Source: an uncultured Brachyspira sp.
GTDB lineage: Bacteria; Spirochaetota; Brachyspiria; Brachyspirales; Brachyspiraceae
Direction: 5' to 3'
NCBI GenBank assembly: GCA_944392715.1
Contig: CALXXQ010000209.1
Coordinates: forward strand, 1 to 32,895
Length of the DNA: 32,895 nucleotides
Positions 15,356 to 23,452 of this stretch are shown here, piece by piece (position 1 is the first letter of the stretch; each line of letters opens with the position of its first letter). Both the position numbers and the translations under genes were made by a program. Below the pieces are notes generated by a model. That model worked only from the letters and a program-made list of their open reading frames with translations. It was not told where the DNA came from and did not search any database.

Positions 15356-16342
15356 CTAACTCCTGTCCTGTCCTGTCCTGTCCTGTCCTGTCCTGTCCTG
15401 TCCTAGTATTTTATTTCTAAAATTATTACGCCATTTTTTTACAGGCATCCACCAAGCTATATAATCTATAAGTTTATTTAACCTAATTTCTAATTTATCT
15501 ATTTCTTTATCCATTTCTTTATTATTAGCTTGATTAAAGCTATTTTGCATTATTAAATTATAATAATGAATAAATGATTTTTCATAAATATTTACTAAAC
15601 TAGAATCATAATATTTATTTAAAAACTTCAATAATCTACTATTCATATTTAAATCTAATAAATAATTCCATCTTAAAGTTATTAATAAAAATATATTTAA
15701 TAAATTATCCTTCATACTTTTATCTAAAATAACACACCCTATATTAGATATTCCGCAACTTTTTTGCTCAGATAATGGATAATACTTTTCTCCAACTAAA
15801 GCACTAAACAAAACACAGCAAGTTTCTGCATAACCACTATTAAATGTATGCAACTGTGTATCATGTATAACAATTGTAGCATTTTCTTTTAAAAATGGAT
15901 AAACAACTAAAAAATCTAATATTTCACCGGGATTATTATGTGCTGCATCTAAAAGTACAAAGTCTATACCATCACCAATATCTTCAATAAAATCGAAAGC
16001 CATACCACCTGTATACAATTTCCATTTACTTTTTAAATTAGGAAATTCTTCATCTACTAAAAAACCAGTAGGTTTATTATTTGCATAAGCTTGATTATTT
16101 GCCAAATCAATAGAATATAATTGAGAGCCCTCAATATCTTTTATAGCATTCAATATTACCGCTGAACTTCCTCCCGCTGCAACTCCTATTTCTACAATTT
16201 TTTTGGGCTGTAATTTATGCAACACTCCATTAAAAAACTTTCTTTCTTCCTCAGACATTAAATTATATTTTATCAATTTATCATTTTCTAATAAAGTATT
16301 CAAAGATTCATTTTTATAATTTTCAGAATTAAATAAATCCAT
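15356..16342 (-). CDS. Class I SAM methyltransferase-like protein with C-terminal WWMP tag and repeat tail
   Basis: The 328-aa product starts at the ATG ending at 16342, behind GGAG. The core reads KIVEIGVAAGGSSAVILNAI (SAM loop), LYSIDLANN, then IDFVLLDAAHNNPGEIL and ATIVIHDT, the pattern of Methyltransf_24/cephalosporin-hydroxylase-like enzymes. Residues 297-305 are the tag WWMPVKKWR. After it the GGACA tract encodes GQDRT repeats, and the present frame stops at once (TAG 15356-15358). One other frame also stops early. The third adds 21 codons and runs into the terminator hairpin. The gene follows the double glycosyltransferase with a 1-nt gap. Confidence 0.8.
   Translation of the reverse strand: MDLFNSENYKNESLNTLLENDKLIKYNLMSEEERKFFNGVLHKLQPKKIVEIGVAAGGSSAVILNAIKDIEGSQLYSIDLANNQAYANNKPTGFLVDEEFPNLKSKWKLYTGGMAFDFIEDIGDGIDFVLLDAAHNNPGEILDFLVVYPFLKENATIVIHDTQLHTFNSGYAETCCVLFSALVGEKYYPLSEQKSCGISNIGCVILDKSMKDNLLNIFLLITLRWNYLLDLNMNSRLLKFLNKYYDSSLVNIYEKSFIHYYNLIMQNSFNQANNKEMDKEIDKLEIRLNKLIDYIAWWMPVKKWRNNFRNKILGQDRTGQDRTGQDRS
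15361..15400 (-). repeat. Tandem pentanucleotide repeat, eight units (CAGGA/GGACA on the sense strand)
   Basis: The plus strand shows eight TCCTG units and then TCCTA. On the coding strand the unit is T-free. The tract lies at the 3' end of the methyltransferase gene, about 40 nt before the hairpin on the minus strand. Confidence 0.95.
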
Positions 16343-16343
16343 A

Positions 16344-18530
16344 TTAATCTCCTATTATTGACCTGTAATAATTAATAAAATTATCTGCCATTATTTCTGA
16401 TGTAAATTTACTCTCGAATAATTTTCTTCCATTTGCTCCCATGGTCTTACGTAAATTTTCATCTTCTATTAATTTAGATAATGCAACTTTTAAATCATTA
16501 TGATTTTCATTTTCTATTAAAAAACCGCTAACCCCATTTTCAATAACTTCAGGCATTCCTCCAATATTAGTACCTATAACAGGTTTAGAAAAAATCATCG
16601 CCTCAAGAAATATTAACCCAAAAGATTCAAATCTAGATGGAGATATAAAAATATCACAATTAAAATATCTATTTATTAATTCTTCTTCTTCTACATATCC
16701 TTCAAAAATAACTTTATCAATATAATCTTTATAATTAGATAAAAAATAATTTTTATATGTACTTTTTATAGATTCAACATAAATAGAATCATCCCCTACA
16801 AATCTAAATACAACATTTTTATATTTACTACATATATCAGGAATACATTTAAATATAACATCTATTCCTTTTCTATATTCTAATCTACCAACAAATAATA
16901 TCTCTATATTATCATCATTTCTTGTATTTTTTAATTCACTTGAATTTATATCTTCTACACCATGCGGAATTAAAAAAGCCTTACCATTACAAATATCTTT
17001 ACCATAATACTCTTCAAATTTTTCTTCTATTGCTTTACTATTTGAAACTATATATTTAGTATTTTTCATCAAATACTTTTCTAACTCAATATGAAAATAA
17101 AGCTCATCACTTATTTGTTCATAATGTCCATGTACAGTTCTCATGCTAGTATGCAATGTAACTACAAAATTAAACCTTTTATCAAAAATAGCATAAAATC
17201 CTAAACTATCCCATATTGGAGTTTGAACAATATCAACTTTTCTTTTTTTATTTATATTTAAAATTTCATTATAATGTGAATACAATACATTCATTCTATT
17301 GGTATTATAATTATTAAATTCTGTATCATATTCTAAGAGATTTTTTGGATAATTATTAACTCCTATTCTATGTACCCAAACATTTTCTTCAAAATCAACT
17401 GTTTCTATATTATTTCTTGTTAAAGTTATAACATGCACCTGATGACCTTTATTAGCTATTTCTCTAGCCAAAATATAAATAAATCTAGCTATTCCTCCCT
17501 TTATATCAGGATAATATTCATTAACTAAATAACATATTGTAAGTCTATCTTTTTTATTCAAATAAGTATTGAATTTTTTAAATTCAGATTTAAAATTATT
17601 TAATGTCTCATTTTTTATAAAAAGGTGATACCCTCTTTCTAAATCTCTTTTTCCCTGTTCTAAACCAATATATAAAGATTTAACAGCATGATCATATTCA
17701 TTTTTAGTATATAACTTATTTTTAAATGCATTTTTACATCCATTTAAAACAGATTCTTTTACCCTATTAATTTCATTTTCTACAAGAATATCATTATTAA
17801 TAATATACTTATATGTATTTATATAATAGATAAGATTTTTTATATTCTTACTATAATCCATAAATACTTTTTTATCATTTCTAATATCGCTTTTAGCAAA
17901 CTTATGATGTATAAACGCATTATCAATATATTCTATGCAATAGCCTGCATCTACTAAACGGGCTACTAATTCAGTTTCATCTAAAAAATAATCATACTGT
18001 TCATTAAATCCACCAACAGATAAAACATAATCTTTTCTAAAAATAGAATTACATCCAATAACAGATGAAAAAGAAAAACAATTAGGATATGAAATTAAAG
18101 TTGTAATATTTTCTAAATCATTTCCTAACCTATTTGAAATTACTCTTTTTACCTGAAATTTTACCCCTGTATTATCATATACAGGTCCACCAACTCCCGC
18201 TACTTCTTCTCTATTAAAACCTTTCATTATGTTGGTAAGCCATTCAGGTTCTGGTATGGCATCATCATCAATAAATGCTATATAATTAGAGCTTGCCATA
18301 GCAATTCCAATATTTCTTGACACAGATAAATTATGAACATCACATTTTCCTATTTTTATATTATCTTTATATTTATCTAAAATTTCAGAAGTATTATCTG
18401 TTGAATTACTATCTACAACTATAACTTCAAAGTCATATTCATAATCTAAATAAAATAATGATTTAAGTGTATTCTCTAATGTATGACCTCTATTAAGAGT
18501 ATTAATAATTATAGATACATTTTTATTCAT
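16344..18530 (-). CDS. Bifunctional glycosyltransferase (GT2 plus GT-B/GT4)
   Basis: The 728-aa product joins two glycosyltransferases. Residues about 1-240 are GT2-like: VSIIINTLNRGHTL, VIVVDSNSTDNTSEIL, SVSRNIGIAMASS and the DDD metal site at 88-90 (IAFIDDDAIPEPEW). Residues about 330-728 are GT-B: ICYLVNEYYPDIKGGIARF, VTLHTSMR, IPHGVED, ILFVGRLEYRKGIDV, then SPSRFESFGLIFLEAM and GGMPEVIENG, the GT4 donor-sugar region. One polypeptide could thus add two successive sugars to a growing glycan on the cytoplasmic side of the membrane. Its start codon overlaps the stop of the small upstream gene (TAATG), so the two are coupled. Confidence 0.9.
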   Translation of the reverse strand: MNKNVSIIINTLNRGHTLENTLKSLFYLDYEYDFEVIVVDSNSTDNTSEILDKYKDNIKIGKCDVHNLSVSRNIGIAMASSNYIAFIDDDAIPEPEWLTNIMKGFNREEVAGVGGPVYDNTGVKFQVKRVISNRLGNDLENITTLISYPNCFSFSSVIGCNSIFRKDYVLSVGGFNEQYDYFLDETELVARLVDAGYCIEYIDNAFIHHKFAKSDIRNDKKVFMDYSKNIKNLIYYINTYKYIINNDILVENEINRVKESVLNGCKNAFKNKLYTKNEYDHAVKSLYIGLEQGKRDLERGYHLFIKNETLNNFKSEFKKFNTYLNKKDRLTICYLVNEYYPDIKGGIARFIYILAREIANKGHQVHVITLTRNNIETVDFEENVWVHRIGVNNYPKNLLEYDTEFNNYNTNRMNVLYSHYNEILNINKKRKVDIVQTPIWDSLGFYAIFDKRFNFVVTLHTSMRTVHGHYEQISDELYFHIELEKYLMKNTKYIVSNSKAIEEKFEEYYGKDICNGKAFLIPHGVEDINSSELKNTRNDDNIEILFVGRLEYRKGIDVIFKCIPDICSKYKNVVFRFVGDDSIYVESIKSTYKNYFLSNYKDYIDKVIFEGYVEEEELINRYFNCDIFISPSRFESFGLIFLEAMIFSKPVIGTNIGGMPEVIENGVSGFLIENENHNDLKVALSKLIEDENLRKTMGANGRKLFESKFTSEIMADNFINYYRSIIGD

Positions 18531-18808
18531 TATTTAATCCCCTTTTTAAGGGTCTCTATTTCTTTTTTTAAGGATGATAATTCTGACAAAATATTTTCAA
18601 TATCTAAATTTGTTTCATTTTGTATTCTTCTAGTTTCTCTTAGATTTGATTCTATAGAATTTATTAAAAAGTCATCTAATCTTTTTATTTCTATTATATG
18701 AATTTCTTTAACATTTTTCTTAAAAGTAATTTTTATTCCTAAAATTCTAATAATTGTATATTTTTCATTTTTATTTATAGAAAAGATAAAAGATAAAATA
18801 TTCCCCAT
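18530..18808 (-). CDS. Small stand-alone tag plus coiled-coil protein
   Basis: The 92-aa product has no catalytic domain. Residues 1-31 (NILSFIFSIN..., then ILGIKITFKK) match the C-terminal tail of the GT2 protein at 20207 (KNIFSINTN...ILGIKIKL). Residues about 40-90 form a charged helix with heptad spacing (LSELSSLKKEIETLKKG). It is the first gene of the minus-strand operon, and its TAA overlaps the ATG of the double glycosyltransferase. It looks like a free version of a tag found on glycosyltransferases, possibly an adaptor that joins partners through its coiled coil (inference). Coding potential is supported by the coupled overlap, the promoter at 18839 and the tag homology. Confidence 0.75.
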   Translation of the reverse strand: MGNILSFIFSINKNEKYTIIRILGIKITFKKNVKEIHIIEIKRLDDFLINSIESNLRETRRIQNETNLDIENILSELSSLKKEIETLKKGIK

Positions 18809-18838
18809 TGAAAAAACCTTTTTAAATTACTGCTTTTT

Positions 18839-18866
18839 ATTATACAATAAAAAATAAAAAAAACAA
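18839..18866 (-). promoter_or_regulatory. Promoter of the minus-strand glycan operon
   Basis: On the minus strand TTGTTT (18866-18861), 16 nt, TATAAT (18844-18839). It is followed by AAGG and the ATG ending at 18808. It faces away from the iterons and parA promoter. Confidence 0.6.
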
Positions 18867-18902
18867 ATAATATTTTTTCATACAATTATAGAAAAATTAT
18901 TA

Positions 18903-19006
18903 AGTAGTTTATTTTGAAACGTAAAAGAAAAATAGTAGTTTATTTTGAAACGTTAAGTAGTTTATTTTGAAACGTTTAGAATTAAAAAATAATTAATTTT
19001 GAAACG
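18903..19006 (+). repeat. Four iteron-like direct repeats (TTTATTTTGAAACGT)
   Basis: Three 20-bp copies of agtagtttattttgaaacgt lie at 18903-18922, 18934-18953 and 18956-18975. A diverged fourth (taattttgaaacgc core) ends at 19006. Starts are spaced 31, 22 and 31 bp, close to 3, 2 and 3 helical turns, so all copies face the same side of the DNA. This suits cooperative binding by a protein, either a replication initiator or the ribbon-helix-helix partition protein. Confidence 0.85.
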
Positions 19007-19068
19007 CTTTGTTAATTATTTTAAATTAATATAATAAAAAATAAATTTAAATTACATAAATAAAAATA

Positions 19069-19097
19069 TTGACTTTTGTATTATAATATATTATATT
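19069..19097 (+). promoter_or_regulatory. parA promoter
   Basis: TTGACT (19069-19074), 17 nt, TATATT (19092-19097). The -10 box and the expected start site lie inside the 73-bp palindrome, so a protein bound to the palindrome would block transcription. This is the usual autoregulated arrangement of partition operons. Confidence 0.6.
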
Positions 19098-19159
19098 ATT
19101 ACAATAAAAATATAATATTATATTATAATATTATATTTTTATTGTAATAATATAATATA
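19087..19159. repeat. 73-bp perfect palindrome upstream of parA
   Basis: The 36-bp arms 19087-19122 and 19124-19159 are exact reverse complements around T19123. The sequence is only A and T except for one C and one G (attacaataa / ttattgtaat). It can extrude as a cruciform in DNA or fold as a hairpin at the 5' end of the parA mRNA, 12 nt before the start codon. It may act as operator, centromere element or mRNA control structure. Confidence 0.93.
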
Positions 19160-19170
19160 AAAGGTAAGAC

Positions 19171-19914
19171 ATGATAAAAACAATAGCTTTACATATTTTA
19201 AAAGGAGGTGTAGGAAAAACTACACTTTCGGGAAATATAGCATATAAAATAAGTGAAAATAAAAAAACTATATTAATAGATTGTGATATACAAGCTAATT
19301 CAAGTAATTGGTTTTTAAAAGAAACAACAGACTATGAACTTGCTGATTGTCTACAAGGTCAACCATTAGGACATGCAATAAAGAAAATAAAAGATAATTT
19401 TTATATTTTACCAACAAAATCTAAAGATAGTAATTTAAAAAATTATGCTGAGACAAAATTATTCCAAGAACCATTTATATTTGAAGATCTAAATGTAGAA
19501 TTACAAAAACTAGGATTTGAATATGCTATATACGATTTAAGTCCATCTATTAGCCAACTAGAAAGATGTATACTAATTGCTATAAATGAAGTTATTACAC
19601 CTATTACACCTGAATATTTTTCATTTGATGGTATAGAATTATTTTATAATGAATTACAAAAAATTAATAAGTCCTATAGAAAAAATATAAAATACAACAA
19701 AATAATATTAAATCTCATTAATAAATCATTTGAAACACATAAACAATATTTAAATATACTAGAAAATTTAGAAAAATATAAAATTTATAAAGTAGGACAA
19801 GATAGAAAAATAGCAGATAGTCAAAAATATCATCAAACAATATTTGAATACTATCCTAAAAGTAATTCTATATTAGAATTAGAAAAAATCGTGAATGATA
19901 TAATAGGAGAATAA
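19171..19914 (+). CDS. parA: ParA partition ATPase (small type Ib-like)
   Basis: The 247-aa product has the deviant Walker A motif KGGVGKTT at 11-18, TILIDCDIQANSS as Walker A' and the YDLSPS Walker B-like motif. It lacks the N-terminal DNA-binding domain of larger ParA proteins, which places it in the small type Ib class. It forms dynamic patterns on the nucleoid and moves plasmid copies apart through its partner protein. SD AAGG lies 6 nt before ATG. The start of its message is probably inside the palindrome described above. Confidence 0.93.
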   Translation: MIKTIALHILKGGVGKTTLSGNIAYKISENKKTILIDCDIQANSSNWFLKETTDYELADCLQGQPLGHAIKKIKDNFYILPTKSKDSNLKNYAETKLFQEPFIFEDLNVELQKLGFEYAIYDLSPSISQLERCILIAINEVITPITPEYFSFDGIELFYNELQKINKSYRKNIKYNKIILNLINKSFETHKQYLNILENLEKYKIYKVGQDRKIADSQKYHQTIFEYYPKSNSILELEKIVNDIIGE

Positions 19915-19915
19915 T

Positions 19916-20158
19916 ATGCCTATAAACAAAGATAATAATACCTTACTAGAACAAATAAATAGCTCTAATCTTTTTAAAGATGCAAATAAAATGTCTAATA
20001 ATGTGAAAAAGAAATTAGAAAGTACTATTGTAATAAAAATAAATAATGAACATAAAAAAATACTAGAAAATCACTTTAAAAATGATAAAGGATTAGCTTT
20101 ATCAAGCGGAATAAGACAAATTATATTTGAATATATGAAAAATAATAATTTAATATGA
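19916..20158 (+). CDS. Small ribbon-helix-helix-like ParA partner (ParG/ParB-like)
   Basis: The 80-aa basic protein begins 1 nt after the parA stop, behind GGAG. Residues about 35-80 (STIVIKINNEHKKILENHF, then SSGIRQIIFEYM) fit a ribbon-helix-helix fold: one short strand and two helices. The N-terminal 30 residues look disordered, as in ParG, where such a tail stimulates ParA. By position and size it is the centromere-binding component and probably the repressor of the par operon. Likely targets are the iterons or palindrome upstream of parA (inference). Confidence 0.75.
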   Translation: MPINKDNNTLLEQINSSNLFKDANKMSNNVKKKLESTIVIKINNEHKKILENHFKNDKGLALSSGIRQIIFEYMKNNNLI

Positions 20159-20166
20159 TATATTGC

Positions 20167-20195
20167 TTGAAATTATACTTAGTATACTTTAATAT
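20167..20195 (+). promoter_or_regulatory. Possible promoter of the GT2 pair
   Basis: TTGAAA (20167-20172), 17 nt, TAATAT (20190-20195), 11 nt before ATG 20207. The -10 match is weak, and the genes could also be read from parA. Confidence 0.4.
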
Positions 20196-20206
20196 AGTTA
20201 AGAAAT

Positions 20207-21406
20207 ATGATAAAAGAAGTTAAAACATTTATTTCTATTATAATACCTGTTTATAATACAGAAAAATATTTAAAAAGATGTTTAGATTCTATAGTCAATC
20301 AGACATTTAAAGATATAGAAATTATTATTGTTAATGACTGTTCATTAGGAGATTGTAAAGAAATAGTGAAAAGTTATGATGATAATAGAATAATTTATAT
20401 AGAACATGAATACAACAAAGGGCTTTTACTTGCTAGAAAAACAGGTAATTTAAACTCTAATGGAAAATATATTACTTATGTAGATTCGGATGATTGTTTA
20501 AATGTTAATGCTATAGAAGAAATTAATAAAAAATACAAAGAAAGAGAAACAGATATAATATACTTTTTAGCCAAAGCATTTTCAAATGAAAATAAAGGTA
20601 AAGATATAAATAAACAAATAAAAGACATACAATGGAGATTATCTGCTAGATATCATATAGATGAAAATTATTTATTAAGTAGTCTTGTAGATGAAAAGAT
20701 AATTCATAATATGTGGGGAAAAGCTTATAAAAGAGATTTAATAAGTAAAGCAACCCAATATATTCCTGATATAAAACTAATAAATGCTGAGGATCTTTTA
20801 CAATCATTAATTATATTTTATTTTGCTAAATCTTATTCTTTTTTAGATAGAGAATTATATTATTACTATATAGATATTGGAGAAAGTAATAGAAAGACTG
20901 ATGATTTATCTTTAGAAAGATATTCTTATTTATGTGCAAACTCATCAAAAGCATGTTATTATTTTTTAGAATTTTTAAAGACTCAAAATATGGAAAATTT
21001 ATATGGAATTTATTATTATAAATCTTACTATAACCAGTATAGATATTTAAAAGAAAAAATAATTAATAATAATAATAAAGAAAAATTTTTAAACATTTTA
21101 GAAAGTTTTTTTGATAGGAAAATTATCTTAGAATATTTAAAATTACAAGAATATGAAAATTTAAAAATAAAAAGAAATATTAAATTTATAGAAAAACTTA
21201 TTCCTTATTTTTTCTCTATTATAATTTATGATTATAATATTACAATAAAAATTTCAGGTATAAAAATAATTTTAAAAACTAAATATTATTATGATGAACC
21301 TTTAATATTTAGTTTAAATTCTTTACTAAAAAATATTTTTTCTATTAATACTAATGATAAAAATAACAAATTTATAAAAATTTTAGGTATAAAGATCAAA
21401 TTATAA
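20207..21406 (+). CDS. GT2 glycosyltransferase with C-terminal GIKI tag
   Basis: The 399-aa product has a GT2 (GT-A fold) N-terminal domain: ISIIIPVYNTEKYLKRCLDS, IEIIIVNDCSLGD, NKGLLLARKTG and the DSDD metal site in ITYVDSDDCL. Residues about 120-320 are the variable acceptor domain. The C-terminus carries the GIKI tag twice: ISGIKIILK near 347-355, then FSINTN...ILGIKIKL at the very end. The second copy resembles the N-terminus of the small protein at 18530-18808. It probably adds a sugar to the surface glycan. It lies 26 nt upstream of a second GT2 gene. Confidence 0.9.
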   Translation: MIKEVKTFISIIIPVYNTEKYLKRCLDSIVNQTFKDIEIIIVNDCSLGDCKEIVKSYDDNRIIYIEHEYNKGLLLARKTGNLNSNGKYITYVDSDDCLNVNAIEEINKKYKERETDIIYFLAKAFSNENKGKDINKQIKDIQWRLSARYHIDENYLLSSLVDEKIIHNMWGKAYKRDLISKATQYIPDIKLINAEDLLQSLIIFYFAKSYSFLDRELYYYYIDIGESNRKTDDLSLERYSYLCANSSKACYYFLEFLKTQNMENLYGIYYYKSYYNQYRYLKEKIINNNNKEKFLNILESFFDRKIILEYLKLQEYENLKIKRNIKFIEKLIPYFFSIIIYDYNITIKISGIKIILKTKYYYDEPLIFSLNSLLKNIFSINTNDKNNKFIKILGIKIKL

Positions 21407-21432
21407 TATTTTTAATTAAAAGGTTTTTATTT

Positions 21433-22569
21433 ATGTTAAAATTAAGCATAATTATTCCAGTTTATAATGTTGAGCAATATTTAAGACAATGTATTGATAG
21501 TATAATAAACCAAACATTAAAAGATATAGAAATAATTTGTGTAGATGATTGCAGTACAGATAATAGTTATAATATATTAGAAGAGTATGTAAAAAAAGAT
21601 AAGAGAATAAAAATAATTAAACATGATATTAATAAAGGTTTAGGACCTGCACGCAATACAGGTATAAAATTCTCTAAAGGTGAGTATATAGGATTTATAG
21701 ATTCTGATGATTATATATCATTAGACTATTTTGAAAATCTATATAATACAGCTAAAAAATATAACTCAGATATTACTTCTACTTTAAATATTAAATTATA
21801 TGATATGAATAGTAATAAAATAAATAATTCGTACTATAATTTTAAAAAAAAAGAATATAAATCTGATTGGAATTTGAAATATATTGAAAATATATTTAGT
21901 TATAATGCTATAGCTCCGTATGTTTGGAATAAAATATATAGAAGATCATTTTTAATTGATAAAAATATAGAATTTATGAATATTAAATTTGGTTGTGAAG
22001 ATTCTAATTTTACTATTAAATATATGGCTCATCAACCTAGAATTTCTTTTAATAATAAAAGTATAATTTATTATAGACAAAGAAAAAATTCATTAACAGA
22101 TATAGTTAAAATTAACAAAGAGAGTGTTTTAAGTGCAATAATTCATATGACAGATGCTTTAAAATATTATGAAGATAATTTTACAGATATTTTAGATGAT
22201 ATATATTATAAGATATGGATCCCTGTTTTTAATTTTTATTCAAATAGCTCTGAAATTTTTAAAAGAGAGCTTTATAATAATATGGTAGATTTTGCAAATA
22301 AGCTTCAAATCAGAGCTAAACATATAGATAGTAGATTTATTTACAATAATTATTATTATAATTCTTATTTAGCTTTAATATCCAGTAAAGATTACAATGA
22401 TTATTTATATAGGTTTCATTCTTTAGATAAGATGGAATATTTAGATAATAAAATTTCTCAAATTGATAATTATGTTAAAATTTTTGCTATAAGTAATTCT
22501 ATGTATTATTTTAATATTATTATTTTTGGAATAAAAATCAGTTTTAAAAAGATGCGCTATATAATATAA
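21433..22569 (+). CDS. GT2 glycosyltransferase with C-terminal GIKI tag
   Basis: The 378-aa product is a typical GT2 enzyme. It shows LSIIIPVYNVEQYLRQCIDS, IEIICVDDCSTDNSY, NKGLGPARNTG, the DSDD site in IGFIDSDDYIS, and later FGCEDSNFTIKYM as the likely catalytic base region. The tail YFNIIIFGIKISFKKMR is the GIKI tag. SD AAAAGG lies upstream. It is probably co-transcribed with the preceding GT2 gene. An 11-bp inverted repeat (22567-22577 / 22596-22606) follows the stop but lacks a T run, so termination there is doubtful. Confidence 0.9.
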   Translation: MLKLSIIIPVYNVEQYLRQCIDSIINQTLKDIEIICVDDCSTDNSYNILEEYVKKDKRIKIIKHDINKGLGPARNTGIKFSKGEYIGFIDSDDYISLDYFENLYNTAKKYNSDITSTLNIKLYDMNSNKINNSYYNFKKKEYKSDWNLKYIENIFSYNAIAPYVWNKIYRRSFLIDKNIEFMNIKFGCEDSNFTIKYMAHQPRISFNNKSIIYYRQRKNSLTDIVKINKESVLSAIIHMTDALKYYEDNFTDILDDIYYKIWIPVFNFYSNSSEIFKRELYNNMVDFANKLQIRAKHIDSRFIYNNYYYNSYLALISSKDYNDYLYRFHSLDKMEYLDNKISQIDNYVKIFAISNSMYYFNIIIFGIKISFKKMRYII

Positions 22570-22663
22570 ATTCATTATTTTTAATTATTTAAAATTAATG
22601 AATTTAGTAAAGAAATATATTATAATAATAATAAAAAATAATAAAAATTTTTAAGGTTAAAAT

Positions 22664-23452
22664 ATGAAATTAGTAATTTTAGCAGGTGGATTAGGTACTA
22701 GATTAGGAGAAGAAACCACAATTAGGCCAAAACCACTTGTAGAAATAGGTGGACGTCCTATTATATGGCATATAATGAAACATTATTCACATTATGGCAT
22801 TAATGAATTTGTAATACTTTTAGGTTATAAAGGTTACATGATAAAAGAATTTTTTGACAATTACAGAAGACATTTATATGATATGAGGATAGATTTTAAA
22901 AATAATATATCTGAAATACTAAAAAAAGATTCTAATATAGAAGTTGATAATTGGATCGTAGATTTAATTTATACAGGTGAAAATACACAAACTGGAGGAA
23001 GAATAAAAAGAGCTTATGAATACTTAAAAAATGAAGATTCATTTTTTTTAACATATGGAGATGGAGTTTCAAATGTAGATATAAAAAAAGAATTAGAATT
23101 CCACAAAAGTCATGGAAAAATTGCTACTATGACAGCTGTTTTTCCTCCTGCAAGGTGGGGCGCTATAAAAATTAATGATAATAATGCAATTACTGATTTT
23201 ATAGAAAAACCTAAAGGAGATAATGCTTATATTAATGGAGGATTTTTTGTACTAAATAAAAAAATATTTAATTACTTGGAAGATGATTCAACTATTTTTG
23301 AAAAAGAACCGCTTCAAAAATTATCTAAAGATAATGAACTTATGGCATTTAAACATGAAGGTTTTTGGCAATGTATGGATACGCAAAGAGATAAATCTTT
23401 ACTTGAAGATATGTGGAATAAAGGAAATGCTCTATGGAAAACTTGGAAATAA
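22664..23452 (+). CDS. rfbF: Glucose-1-phosphate cytidylyltransferase
   Basis: The 262-aa protein shows the full RfbF pattern: MKLVILAGGLGTRLGEET (nucleotide loop), RPKPLVEIGGRPIIWHIM, then FVILLGYKGYMIKEFF, FFLTYGDGVSNVDI and GGFFVLNKKIF. RfbF converts glucose-1-phosphate and CTP to CDP-glucose, the first step toward CDP-3,6-dideoxyhexoses. Length and ending (QCMDTQRDK...LW) match the family. The last 19 bases overlap the start of rfbG. SD AAGG lies upstream. Confidence 0.95.
   Translation: MKLVILAGGLGTRLGEETTIRPKPLVEIGGRPIIWHIMKHYSHYGINEFVILLGYKGYMIKEFFDNYRRHLYDMRIDFKNNISEILKKDSNIEVDNWIVDLIYTGENTQTGGRIKRAYEYLKNEDSFFLTYGDGVSNVDIKKELEFHKSHGKIATMTAVFPPARWGAIKINDNNAITDFIEKPKGDNAYINGGFFVLNKKIFNYLEDDSTIFEKEPLQKLSKDNELMAFKHEGFWQCMDTQRDKSLLEDMWNKGNALWKTWK

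Larger units (their letters stand above)
18809..19170. other. Main non-coding control region (candidate centromere and/or origin)
   Basis: This is the only gap of more than 300 bases. From left to right it holds the minus-strand promoter of the tag/glycosyltransferase operon, four iteron-like repeats (18903-19006), an A+T-rich stretch, the parA promoter and a 73-bp perfect palindrome ending 12 nt before parA. In small ParA/ribbon-helix-helix systems the centromere commonly lies upstream of parA. The iterons could equally be replication-initiator sites. I see no RNA gene here. Confidence 0.6.

Noticed and set aside
18903-19006. CRISPR-like repeat array
   Set aside because: Only four short copies with 2-11-nt gaps; phasing fits protein-binding iterons.
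22567-22606. Terminator after the second GT2 gene
   Set aside because: An 11-bp inverted repeat exists, but its loop is long and no T run follows.
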